Assembly: GCF_004745805.1 (NCBI RefSeq)
Contig: NZ_SRLQ01000017.1
Span: 1 to 64,000, forward strand
Length of the DNA: 64,000 bases
From: Mycolicibacterium sp. CH28
GTDB taxonomy: Bacteria; Actinomycetota; Actinomycetes; Mycobacteriales; Mycobacteriaceae
Direction of reading: 5' to 3'
Positions within the stretch are counted from its first letter, which is position 1. Every line of letters starts with the position of its first letter. Shown piece after piece: positions 27,047-35,086 of this stretch. Both the position numbers and the translations under genes were made by a program. A model generated the notes under the pieces. It had not been told where the DNA came from. It was given only the letters and a program-made list of their open reading frames with translations, and did no database searches.

Positions 27047-27592
27047 CTACTGACCCACTTGGCGACCGAAGGCCCGGGCGACCTGAATCATGAATCCCAG
27101 GCCGCGCACCACGTCAGGGTCTTTGGTCACCTTCCACAAGCCGAACAAACCCTTCGGGCCACCCGGGTCGGCGGTCGCGGCGGCCTTGCCGTCCACCAGC
27201 GCCTGACCCAGCGCAGCCAGCACCTCGACCGCCTGCGGGTCGGTCAGCCGGGAGGCCAGCAGGGTGTTGATGGCCGGGGTGGCACCTACCAGCGAATTCG
27301 ACAGCGTGGCAAGGCTTTGCGCCAGGCCCTGTAGGTCGACACCCTTGAGCGCCTCAGCGCCCGGCAACGCGCCTGCGGTCGCGGCTCCCTTGAAGTCGTT
27401 GACCGCCGAGGACAACGAGTCGGTGATCGCGTCGCCTCGTCGGACGAATCCGTCCAGACCGGTGACCAGGACCGCCAGCAGATCGGCGTGGTCGAGCAGG
27501 TTGTTCAGTGATGCGGCGACCTTGGGGTCGTCGAGCCTGTCACGGATTTGATCGGCGGGTGACACCGCGACCGCCTGCCCGTTAGCCGTCAT
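27047..27592 (-). CDS. hucM: DUF1641 protein, HucM-like hydrogenase scaffold
   Basis: 181 residues, Ala/Leu-rich, with an N-terminal helical region (PKVAASLNNLLDHADLLAVLVTGLDGFV) of DUF1641 type and a C-terminal SKDPDVVRGLGF-like helix (residues TKDPDVVRGLGFMI). In M. smegmatis the gene just before hucS encodes HucM, which forms a tube-like scaffold that binds menaquinone and tethers HucSL; position and size agree. First gene of the operon; GGAGG six bases before ATG 27592. The HucM assignment rests on context and recalled similarity. Confidence 0.8.
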   Translation of the reverse strand: MTANGQAVAVSPADQIRDRLDDPKVAASLNNLLDHADLLAVLVTGLDGFVRRGDAITDSLSSAVNDFKGAATAGALPGAEALKGVDLQGLAQSLATLSNSLVGATPAINTLLASRLTDPQAVEVLAALGQALVDGKAAATADPGGPKGLFGLWKVTKDPDVVRGLGFMIQVARAFGRQVGQ

Positions 27593-27797
27593 GCAAACCT
27601 CCTGCTGGCAAATGTGGCCTCGGTCACAGGCTAGCCGGATGCCGGCGGCATGCCTATCGCTTTCGCGCAGGAGCTGTCAGGATTACGCAGAGTTCAGCGC
27701 GCTGGCGCGCGCCCAGATGTTGGGAGGCTTGCGTGATTAGCGCGGATACTTTAATCAAAATTTCACTTTCCGGTCGGGAACCACATGGTCAGCGCTA
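27593..27797. promoter_or_regulatory. Divergent promoter region huc / AraC regulator
   Basis: 205 bp between divergent genes. It contains a 13-bp palindrome (ATGCCG-G-CGGCAT, 27639-27651), an AT-rich block at about 27746-27769 (TACTTTAATCAAAATTTCAC), and an 8-base inverted repeat ATTAGCGC (27736-27743) / GCGCTAAT (27792-27799) that brackets the AT-rich block and reaches the regulator start codon. These fit control of both genes by the AraC protein, which is not proven. Confidence 0.5.
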
Positions 27798-28859
27798 ATG
27801 CACCGGCTAACTCGGCTGGGGTATATCGATGTCCGCCGCACCAGCGATCCCGTCCGGCGCAAGGTCCGGTCGCGCGGCGTTCCGCCGGCACTGGCCAACA
27901 ATGAGATCTTCTACACCGAGGACGTCTCGGAGGCCTCGCGACTGATCGCCAAGACGCTGGGCCCGCTGAACCTCACCGTCGGCGCCGACGAGGTCAAGGG
28001 TTTCGCCGCGACCATGCACGGGGTGCGGCTGCGCAACGTCAGCATGCTCTACCTCGACGTCCACGTCGCCGCCGCCATCGACATCCCGATGCTCGGCCCC
28101 TACTACGGGGTACACATGCCGATGAACGGGTGCGCGATCATCGAGCACCGCGGTCACACCTTCGAGGCCAACACCATCCGGTCCGCGGTGACCAGCCCGG
28201 GGGTGTCGCTGCGGATGGCCTTCGACCACGACTCACCGCAGTTGATCATCCGGGTCGAGGAACGCGCGATGGCTGCCCACCTCACCCGTCTGCTGGGCCG
28301 AAGCCTCACTCGCCCTTTGGTGTTCGCGCCCGAATTCGACATCTCCAGCGAAGCCGCGACGCGCTGGCACGCCGCGGTGCAGTTGATCCACACCGAGGTG
28401 TTCCACGAGGGTTCGCTGATCCAGCGCGGCCAGGGCATCGGCTCCGTGGAGGAGTTGGTCATGAGCAGCCTGCTCCAGCTGCAGCCGTCGAACTACCACG
28501 AAGAGTTCCTGGCCCCGCCGCCGCCGGATCAACGCCGCGCTGTCGTCCAGGATGCGATGAACTACATCGAGGACCACCTGGCCGAACGCATCACGATGGA
28601 TGCCGTCGCGAAAGCCGTGCACATGAGTGTGCGCTCGATCCAGCAGGGCTTCCGCGAGGAACTTGGCATGAGCCCGATGAGTTTCGTGCGCGAACGGCGG
28701 CTGGAACGAGCGCACGAGGAGCTGACCGACGCCCTGCCCTCCGACGGTGTGACCGTGACGCAGGTGGCCGAGCGTTGGGGCTTCAATCACCTGGGCAGCT
28801 TCGCCGTCGAATACCGCAAGCGATGGGGCGAGGCTCCGTCGGAGACGTTGCGGCGCTGA
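27798..28859 (+). CDS. AraC/XylS-family transcriptional regulator
   Basis: 353 residues. N-terminal sensing part of the AraC-binding-like-2 type (about 30-220), C-terminal double helix-turn-helix (about 250-353): NYIEDHLAERITMDAVAKAVHMSVRSIQQGF and VTQVAERWGFNHLGSFAVEYRKRWGEAPSE, the latter being the AraC signature. Divergent from the huc operon and close to cbbR, so hydrogenase genes are its most likely targets (inference). The ligand is unknown. ATG 27798 has no obvious ribosome site; internal starts cannot be excluded. Confidence 0.88.
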   Translation: MHRLTRLGYIDVRRTSDPVRRKVRSRGVPPALANNEIFYTEDVSEASRLIAKTLGPLNLTVGADEVKGFAATMHGVRLRNVSMLYLDVHVAAAIDIPMLGPYYGVHMPMNGCAIIEHRGHTFEANTIRSAVTSPGVSLRMAFDHDSPQLIIRVEERAMAAHLTRLLGRSLTRPLVFAPEFDISSEAATRWHAAVQLIHTEVFHEGSLIQRGQGIGSVEELVMSSLLQLQPSNYHEEFLAPPPPDQRRAVVQDAMNYIEDHLAERITMDAVAKAVHMSVRSIQQGFREELGMSPMSFVRERRLERAHEELTDALPSDGVTVTQVAERWGFNHLGSFAVEYRKRWGEAPSETLRR

Positions 28860-28861
28860 GC

Positions 28862-28910
28862 GATTTGGGCGCGCCAACGTTCGCTAGACGACGGTTAGCG
28901 CGCCGAAATC
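28862..28910. terminator. Bidirectional terminator-like inverted repeat
   Basis: Arms 28862-28879 and 28893-28910 read GATTT, one mismatch, GGCGCGC, one mismatch, AAC on each side. The A/T ends (GATTT...AAATC) give an A-run before and a T-run after the stem on either strand. It sits exactly between the convergent AraC and cbbR genes and overlaps the cbbR stop codon. Confidence 0.65.
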
Positions 28911-29814
28911 ACGACGCGGCGCTGCGTACCGTGCCGATCGGCCGCCAGCCCAGGTCTCGGTTGCCGACCAGATGTGTGAGCAGCAGTTCGGTCGACATGG
29001 TCGGCGCGGTCTGACTGACCAGATGCCAGGGCCGGTTCAACGGCGTGCCCGGAACCGGGATCTGCACCAATTCGCCACTGTCGAGCCGGGTTTGTACGGC
29101 CTGCTGGGACACCAGCGTGACACCCAGCCCGGCCACGGCGGCGGCGACCACGGCCCCGTGCGATCCGAGCACCAGCAGCGGCGGGTTCACGTCCAGTTCG
29201 TCGAGCAGCGTCGTCGTGGCCGAGCGGGTGCCCGAGCCGGGCTCGCGCAACAGCCAGGTCGCCGTCGCCGGTTCGACATCGCCGGCCATCGCCGGCGGCC
29301 CGACCACGATCAGGGTGTTCGGGCTGACGGCGCGCACCCTGGCCTTCTTACGCAGATCATCCGGCGGGCGTCCGGCCACCACCAAGTCGACCTCGTGGCG
29401 GGCCAGCATCGGCCAAATCGCGTTGCGCGAGGCCACTTCCAGGTGCAGCACCACGCCCGGGTACTTGGCACGAAACGACGCCAGCGCAGCGGGGATCAAC
29501 AGCTCCCCAGCCGTGGTCACCGCGGCCAGGCGCACCGAACCGTTCTCGGGATCGGCCTCGCCCCTGGCCGCCAAGATCGCCTCGTCGTGCAGGCCGAGGA
29601 TGCGCCTCGCGTACTCGACGTAGCGCTGGCCCGCGGGGGTCAACTTCACTCCCCTGCCGTGCCGGTCGATCAGCGCGATGCCGATCTCGGCCGACAACGC
29701 CCGCACCGCCGAGGAGATCGACGACTCGGTCACCACCAGCCGTTCGGCGGCCCCCCGCACAGATCCGGTGTCGGCGAGTTCCACGAGCGCACGCAACCTG
29801 GCCTTGGTCGTCAC
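28909..29814 (-). CDS. cbbR: LysR-type regulator of the cbb operon
   Basis: 301 residues from GTG 29814. N-terminal winged HTH (LRALVELADTGSVRGAAERLVVTESSISSAVRALSAEIG in pattern) and LysR substrate domain (about 90-295) sensing a metabolite. CbbR proteins activate RuBisCO operons. Unusually it is not divergent from cbbL but is the last gene of the same operon, overlapping the cbbX stop as GTGA, so its level would rise with the operon. Confidence 0.88.
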   Translation of the reverse strand: MTTKARLRALVELADTGSVRGAAERLVVTESSISSAVRALSAEIGIALIDRHGRGVKLTPAGQRYVEYARRILGLHDEAILAARGEADPENGSVRLAAVTTAGELLIPAALASFRAKYPGVVLHLEVASRNAIWPMLARHEVDLVVAGRPPDDLRKKARVRAVSPNTLIVVGPPAMAGDVEPATATWLLREPGSGTRSATTTLLDELDVNPPLLVLGSHGAVVAAAVAGLGVTLVSQQAVQTRLDSGELVQIPVPGTPLNRPWHLVSQTAPTMSTELLLTHLVGNRDLGWRPIGTVRSAAS

Positions 29815-30764
29815 TGCGTCTCCTCGATCCCGGTCCGTGCGGCCCCGACGAACACCCGGCTGCTCAACAGGTCCGCGGGTTCGATCGTCGACAACTCTGC
29901 CAGGCCGACCACTCCCGGCTCGGCCAGCAGACGGCGCGCGTGTCGAAGCCGCGCCCGTTCCAGCGCATTGCGCACGCTGCGGGCATTGGCGAACCAGGGC
30001 TGCTCGACCCGCCGGCGCAGATAGTCACCGAACACCGAGGCGGCTTCGTCGGACAACCGGTAACCCATCGCGTTGCTCATCAGGGTGGCGATCTGCCCGA
30101 GTTCGCCGACCGTGTAGTCCGGGAAGGAGATGTGGTGGGCGATGCGGCTCTGCATCCCGGGGTTGGCCGAGAAGAACTGATCCATCTTGTCGGCATAGCC
30201 GGCCAGGATCACCACCAGGTCGTCACGGTTGTTCTCCATGACCTGCAGCAGGATTTCGATCGACTCCGAACCGTAGTCACGTTCGTTCTCCACCTTGTAC
30301 AGGTAGTAGGCCTCGTCGATGAACAGCACGCCGCCCATCGCCCGCTTGATAACCTCCTTGGTCTTGGGCGCTGTATGCCCGACGTACTCGCCCACCAGGT
30401 CGTCGCGGGTGACGCTGACCAGGTGGCCGCGGCGAAGGTAGCCCAGCCGGTGCAGCAGGTCGGCCATCCGCAACGCGACCGTCGTCTTACCGGTGCCCGG
30501 ATTTCCGGTGAAGCACATGTGCAGGGTGGGCTGCACCGCGTCGATGCCAAACCGCGCCCGCATCCGGTCGACGAGCAGCAGCGCGGCGATCTCGGCGATG
30601 CGGGTCTTGACCGGCTCCAGGCCCACAAGTTCGGCGTCGAGCCGGGCCAGCACGTCGTCGATACCCGAATCATGGCGTGCGGCAGCAAGATCCACGACGG
30701 CATCCGGCCCGAGGATGTCGGGATCGACATCGACGGGCCGGACGCCGAACGCGCTGCGGGTCAC
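29811..30764 (-). CDS. cbbX: Red-type RuBisCO activase CbbX
   Basis: 317 residues from GTG 30764 (GTGA overlap with cbbS). AAA+ ATPase: Walker A GNPGTGKT at 87-94, Walker B GGVLFIDEAYYL at 144-155, sensor and arginine-finger regions IAHHISFPDY and NARSVRNALERA. The ring-shaped hexamer pulls on the C-terminal tail of red-type RbcL to remove inhibitory sugar phosphates and is activated by RuBP. Its presence confirms a red-type RuBisCO. The open frame to 31037 overlaps cbbS and is rejected. Confidence 0.95.
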   Translation of the reverse strand: MTRSAFGVRPVDVDPDILGPDAVVDLAAARHDSGIDDVLARLDAELVGLEPVKTRIAEIAALLLVDRMRARFGIDAVQPTLHMCFTGNPGTGKTTVALRMADLLHRLGYLRRGHLVSVTRDDLVGEYVGHTAPKTKEVIKRAMGGVLFIDEAYYLYKVENERDYGSESIEILLQVMENNRDDLVVILAGYADKMDQFFSANPGMQSRIAHHISFPDYTVGELGQIATLMSNAMGYRLSDEAASVFGDYLRRRVEQPWFANARSVRNALERARLRHARRLLAEPGVVGLAELSTIEPADLLSSRVFVGAARTGIEETQ

Positions 30765-31186
30765 GGGTTTCCGTATCTGTCCCCGGCCGGGCGATCGGTC
30801 GCGTAGGCGTGGGTGGTGTAGCCGATTGTGCGATTGGCACGCTCGGCACGGTCCAACCGGAAGCCCGGTTCCTCCGTCGGCCGGTTCACGATGAACGACA
30901 GCGCCGTGGTCTGCCTCCCGAGGCTGGCGTCGTAGGCGTTGAGCCGGATGTAGTGCTCGGGATAGGCCGCGCGACAGGCGTTGACCTCCAAGAGCACACC
31001 GGCCGGATCGGCCAGGTCGAACATCGGCAATCCCCACATCTCCCAGTAGATATTGCGCGGGTGCGGGTCATCGGTGAACTCCACCGACAGCGGCCAGCCG
31101 TGATTGAGCGCGTACTCGATCTGCGCGGTGATCTCCTCGTCGGTGAAGTCGGGCAGATAGGAGAAGGTGCCCTGAGTGATTCGCAT
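30761..31186 (-). CDS. cbbS: RuBisCO small subunit, form I red type
   Basis: 141 residues from ATG 31186; GGGAG upstream. Begins MRITQGTFSYLPDFTDEEI and contains YWEMWGLPMFDL, standard red-type CbbS signatures. The C-terminal about 30 residues beyond FIVNRP form the extension that in red-type enzymes makes a beta-hairpin in the central channel. Lies 10 bp after cbbL and overlaps cbbX. Confidence 0.96.
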   Translation of the reverse strand: MRITQGTFSYLPDFTDEEITAQIEYALNHGWPLSVEFTDDPHPRNIYWEMWGLPMFDLADPAGVLLEVNACRAAYPEHYIRLNAYDASLGRQTTALSFIVNRPTEEPGFRLDRAERANRTIGYTTHAYATDRPAGDRYGNP

Positions 31187-31196
31187 GCTCGTCTCC

Positions 31197-32627
31197 CTAG
31201 ATTCTGGTGGGGGTGGCCACGACGTCGGGGGTGTCGGTGGATTCGTAGTTGAAGGTGATGTCACCCCAGGTCGCCAGCGCGGTGTCCAGTGCCCGGTTGC
31301 CGGCGGCAGCCTTCTTCAGGATCTGCGGGCCTTCCTTGTAGAAGTCACGGCCTTCGTTGCGCGCCTTGATCATCGCTTCCAGCGCCACCCGATTGGCCTC
31401 GGCGCCGGCTGCGATACCCATCGGGTGCCCGATCGTGCCGCCACCGAACTGCAGCACCACATCCTCACCGAGGTAGTGGATGAGCTGGTGCATCTGCCCG
31501 GCGTGGATTCCGCCGGAGGCCACCGGCATGACGCCGGGCATGGACGCCCAATCCTGGTCGAAGAAAAGGCCTTTGACCGGATCGGCATCGATATGGTCCA
31601 GGCGCAGGGTGTCGTAGAAACCGGCCGTGGTGTTGGGGTCACCTTCGAGCTTGCCCACCACCGTGCCGGCGTGGATGTGGTCGACGCCGGCCAGGCGCAT
31701 CCATTTCGAGATCACCCGGAAGCTCACACCGTGGGACTTCTGCCGGGTGTAGGTGCCGTGCCCGGCGCGGTGCAGGTGCAGAATCACGCTGTTGTCGCGG
31801 GCCCACTTGGCCATCGACTGGATCGCGGTGTAGCCGATGGTGAGGTCGATCATCACGACCACCGAGCCCAACTCCGCGGCGAAATCGGCCCGCTCGTACA
31901 TCTGCTCCATGGTTCCGGCGGTGATGTTGAGGTAGTGACCCTTGATCTCACCGGTCGCGGCCTGCGCCCGGTTGACCGCTTCCATGCAGTACAAGAACCG
32001 GTCTCGCCAGCGCATGAAGGGCTGGGAGTTGATGTTCTCGTCGTCCTTGGTGAAGTCGAGTCCACCGCGCAGCGCCTCGTAGACCACCCGGCCGTAGTTG
32101 CGCGCCGAGAGACCGAGCTTGGGCTTGGTCGTCGCGCCCAGTAGCGGGCGGCCGAACTTGCCCAGATGCTCACGCTCCATGACGATTCCGTGTGCCGGGC
32201 CTTGGAACGTCTTGACGTAGTGCGTCGGGATCCGCATGTCCTCCAGCCGCAGCGCCTTGAGCGGTTTGAACCCGAAGACATTGCCGATGATGGAGCTGGT
32301 GAGGTTGGCTATCGAGCCCTCCTCGAACAGGTCGAGGTCGTAGGCGATCCATGCAATCCACTGCCCGGGCGTGCCAGGCACCGCGTCGACCCGATAGCAC
32401 TTGGCCTGGTAGTGGTCGAACGTCGTGAGCCGGTCGGTCCACACCACCGTCCACGTGGCGGTGCTGGACTCGCCCGCCACTGCGGCGCCGGCCTCCTCGG
32501 GTGGCACCCCGTCCTGCGGGGTGATCCGGAAGGCGCACAGGACATCGGAGTCCTGCGGCACGTAGTCCGGCTGCCAGTAACCCATTTCTGCGTAGGGAAT
32601 GACCCCCGCGTTCCATCTGTCCGTCAT
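31197..32627 (-). CDS. cbbL: RuBisCO large subunit, form I red-like
   Basis: 476 residues from ATG 32627. Carboxylates ribulose-1,5-bisphosphate. Active-site segments are all intact: TTKPKLGLS, the carbamylated Lys in GGLDFTKDDEN, HLHRAGHGTY, loop 6 GTVVGKLEGD and the phosphate-binding FGGGTIGHP. GLDFTKDDENINSQPFMRWRDRF and a co-encoded CbbX place it in the red-like form I branch (IC or IE; the subtype needs a tree). A TTG start 21 bases upstream is possible; neither start has a good ribosome site. Confidence 0.96.
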   Translation of the reverse strand: MTDRWNAGVIPYAEMGYWQPDYVPQDSDVLCAFRITPQDGVPPEEAGAAVAGESSTATWTVVWTDRLTTFDHYQAKCYRVDAVPGTPGQWIAWIAYDLDLFEEGSIANLTSSIIGNVFGFKPLKALRLEDMRIPTHYVKTFQGPAHGIVMEREHLGKFGRPLLGATTKPKLGLSARNYGRVVYEALRGGLDFTKDDENINSQPFMRWRDRFLYCMEAVNRAQAATGEIKGHYLNITAGTMEQMYERADFAAELGSVVVMIDLTIGYTAIQSMAKWARDNSVILHLHRAGHGTYTRQKSHGVSFRVISKWMRLAGVDHIHAGTVVGKLEGDPNTTAGFYDTLRLDHIDADPVKGLFFDQDWASMPGVMPVASGGIHAGQMHQLIHYLGEDVVLQFGGGTIGHPMGIAAGAEANRVALEAMIKARNEGRDFYKEGPQILKKAAAGNRALDTALATWGDITFNYESTDTPDVVATPTRI

Positions 32628-32860
32628 GCCACGAATGCTGCCCGCCAAACACTGAAGTTGTCTATATAGAATTCTGCCTTAACTCTGAACCATTTACTTA
32701 AGTATTGACGCCTCCCCCGCAGCATCCACCCGCCGGGTGAGGCACCCGCCGTCCGGCCGGTCCTACGGTTCCCCCACATGCCGAGCAGACGCAAAATCGC
32801 ACATTCTTTGGCGTTTTCGTACGAGTCTGCGTCCGCTCGCGCCCAGGAGAAAGGGAGACC
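32628..32860. promoter_or_regulatory. Divergent control region cbbL / aldolase
   Basis: 233 bp. Next to cbbL lies an AT-rich block with two perfect 10-bp palindromes, TCTATATAGA (32661-32670) and TACTTAAGTA (32695-32704), centres 34 bp apart, a plausible CbbR operator pair. Nearer the aldolase gene lies the imperfect long inverted repeat described separately (32782-32839). Both promoters must be here; no -10/-35 pair is assigned. Confidence 0.55.
32782..32839. repeat. Mycobacterial-type interspersed palindrome
   Basis: Arms 32782-32802 and 32819-32839 (21 bases each) pair at about 17 of 21 positions; the left arm contains GCAGACGCAAAATCGCAC. I recall intergenic palindromes of this wording (GTGCGATTTTGCGTCTG) from other mycobacteria. 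It ends about 20 bp before the aldolase start and would form a hairpin in the leader. Confidence 0.55.
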
Positions 32861-33859
32861 ATGACCACGATTCGCCACATCGCCCAACAGCTGACCACAT
32901 TCGGCAAGGGCATCCTGGCCGCCGACGAGAGCATCGGCACGATGTCGTCGCGCCTGGAGCAGGCCGGTGTCCACCCCACCGCACAGAGCCGTCGGGACTA
33001 CCGAGAATTGCTCGCGGTCACACCGGGTTTGGCCGACGGAGTCTCGGGAATCATCTTCTGCGACGAGACCATGAACCAGTCATTCTCCGACGGCACCCCG
33101 TTCCCCCAGGGCTGCCGGGAGCGGGGCATCCTGCCGGGCATCAAGGTCGACACCGGCGCCAAGCCCTGCCCCGGACTGCCCGGTGAGACGATTACCGAAG
33201 GGCTCGACGGGCTGGCCGATCGACTGGCCGGCTATGCCGGGAAGGGGGCCGCGTTCGCCAAGTGGCGCGCGGTGTTCACCATCACCGACGACACCCCCAG
33301 CCGCGGCTCCATCGAGGCCAACGCCAACGCGCTGGCCCGCTACGCCGCCGCCTGCCAGGAAGCCGGCCTGGTGCCGATCGTCGAACCCGAGGTGCTGATG
33401 GCCGGCACGCACGGCATCGGGCGGTGTGCCGAAGTGACCGCCGCCGTTCAACAGGCGGTGCGCGAACAGCTGGCGCTGTTCAATGTCGACCTGGCCGGGA
33501 TCGTGCTCAAGCCGAACATGGTCACCGAAGGTTCGGAGAACCCGCAGCCCGCGACACCCGAAGAGGTGGCTGCTGCCACGGTGGAGGTGCTGCGCAGTTG
33601 GCCCGGCGACCTCGCGGGGGTGGCATTCCTGTCCGGCGGTCAGCCCCCACAGCGGGCAACCGCGAACCTGGCGGCGATGCAAAGCCATCAGACACCGTGG
33701 CCGTTGACCTTTTCGTTCGGGCGTGCGCTGGTGTCCCCGGCGCTGGCGGCATGGCGCGGCCACGAGGACCGAGTGGCCGCCGGCCAGGCGGCACTGTCCG
33801 AGCATGTGGCGGCCAACGCCGCGGCGCTGCGGCTGCGCCCGCAGCTTCAGTCAGTCTGA
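32861..33859 (+). CDS. Fructose-bisphosphate aldolase class I
   Basis: 332 residues. Schiff-base aldolase joining triose phosphates to fructose-1,6-bisphosphate (and possibly sedoheptulose-1,7-bisphosphate) for RuBP regeneration. KGILAADESIGTMSSR at the N-terminus, VPIVEPEVLMAGTH, and the catalytic Lys217 in IVLKPNMVTEG are the eukaryote-like class I signatures. Mycobacteria mainly use class II Fba, so this is a pathway-specific copy. GGGAG lies just before ATG 32861. Its end overlaps the convergent kinase gene by 9 bp. Confidence 0.95.
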   Translation: MTTIRHIAQQLTTFGKGILAADESIGTMSSRLEQAGVHPTAQSRRDYRELLAVTPGLADGVSGIIFCDETMNQSFSDGTPFPQGCRERGILPGIKVDTGAKPCPGLPGETITEGLDGLADRLAGYAGKGAAFAKWRAVFTITDDTPSRGSIEANANALARYAAACQEAGLVPIVEPEVLMAGTHGIGRCAEVTAAVQQAVREQLALFNVDLAGIVLKPNMVTEGSENPQPATPEEVAAATVEVLRSWPGDLAGVAFLSGGQPPQRATANLAAMQSHQTPWPLTFSFGRALVSPALAAWRGHEDRVAAGQAALSEHVAANAAALRLRPQLQSV

Positions 33860-35086
33860 GGTTTCGACCATATCGAGCGGAATCGCCACCGTCACTGTGG
33901 TTCCCGAGCCCGGCCTGGACCGCACCGCCAGGCGACCGCCGACAAGCTCGGCGCGCTCGGTCATCGACAACATGCCATACCCACCGACGTTGGTGGTACC
34001 GGGCACCCGGTCGGCGGCCGGGTCGAAGCCAACCCCGTTGTCCGACACTTCCAGTCGCGCCGACCCGTCGGCGACGGTGAAGCGGACGGTGGCCGTCAGC
34101 GCGCGGGAATGTTTGACGACGTTCTGCAGACTCTCCTGCGCGATGCGGTACAGCGCCACCTCGATATGCTCGGGCAGCCGGTCATCGGCGAGCTCGAGGT
34201 CCAGGTCGACCTCCATGATGGAGGCCGCCAGGCTGGCCAGACCGCCAGCCAAGCCGAGGTCGTCGAGCACCGGTGGGCGCAGGCCCCCGATGGCCGACCG
34301 AGCCTCGGCGAACGTCAGATCGGCTAAATCGCGCGCCTTTTCGATCTGTTCGGCCGCCTCTGCCGTCTCGGCGTTGTCGACGGCGCGGGCCGCGGCGTCC
34401 AGCCGGTAGGTGAGGCTGACCAGCCGCTGTGAGATGCCGTCGTGGATGTCGGCAGCCAGCCGCCGGCGTTCGCCCTCCTGGGCGGCGATCACCTGCTCGG
34501 CGAAGTTCTCGTGGGCGCGTTCGCGGGCGCTGAGCTGCCGGTGCAGCCGGGCCTGGTGCAGCGCACCGGCGATGAGCCGACCGATCACCAGGAGCAACTG
34601 GATGTCGCGGGGGGTGAAGTCGCGCCGAGAAATGGTGTGCACGTTGAGCACTCCGACCAGCCCGCCGGGTTCGGTCTCCATCGGCACCGAGGCCATCGAG
34701 GTGAAGTCCGAACCCCGCAACGACTCGATCGGCACATACCGCGGGTCGTCTTCCTTGTTGTTGACGATCACCACCGGCTCGCGGTGACTGGCCACCCAAC
34801 CCGACACACCTGAACCCAGCGGCAGCCGCACCCGGCCGACCTGCTCGTCGAACGGCGGGGTGGCACCGGCCAGGGTCAGCGAGCGGTCGGTGTCGTCGAG
34901 AACGTGCACGAAGCAGACATCGGATGCGGTGGCCGCGGTGATCATCCGCGCGACCGCGGCGGCCATCGGCTCCACGCCAGGACCACTGGAGGTCGCCGCG
35001 ATGATGTCGAGCAAGAAAGCGACCTCACGGTCGGCGTCGACCAGGCCGTGGACGTCGTTGGCGCCCAACCCCCCGGTCGGCGTCAC
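33851..35086 (-). CDS. GAF-domain sensor histidine kinase (NarL-type partner)
   Basis: 411 residues from GTG 35086. One GAF domain (about 25-175), HisKA_3 dimerisation domain with His215 in LAADIHDGISQRL, and HATPase domain with LQNVVKHS (N-box) and DNGVGFDP, GGYGMLSMTERAELVGG (G-boxes). No transmembrane helix, so a soluble kinase like DosS/DevS, but with a single GAF. The GAF could sense redox, gas or a small molecule. GTGA overlap with its response regulator. Placed in the middle of CBB genes. Confidence 0.92.
   Translation of the reverse strand: MTPTGGLGANDVHGLVDADREVAFLLDIIAATSSGPGVEPMAAAVARMITAATASDVCFVHVLDDTDRSLTLAGATPPFDEQVGRVRLPLGSGVSGWVASHREPVVIVNNKEDDPRYVPIESLRGSDFTSMASVPMETEPGGLVGVLNVHTISRRDFTPRDIQLLLVIGRLIAGALHQARLHRQLSARERAHENFAEQVIAAQEGERRRLAADIHDGISQRLVSLTYRLDAAARAVDNAETAEAAEQIEKARDLADLTFAEARSAIGGLRPPVLDDLGLAGGLASLAASIMEVDLDLELADDRLPEHIEVALYRIAQESLQNVVKHSRALTATVRFTVADGSARLEVSDNGVGFDPAADRVPGTTNVGGYGMLSMTERAELVGGRLAVRSRPGSGTTVTVAIPLDMVETSD

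Noticed and set aside
30765..31037. N-terminal extension of CbbX
   Set aside because: The frame is open but overlaps cbbS completely; the GTGA overlap at 30761-30764 gives a normal-length CbbX.
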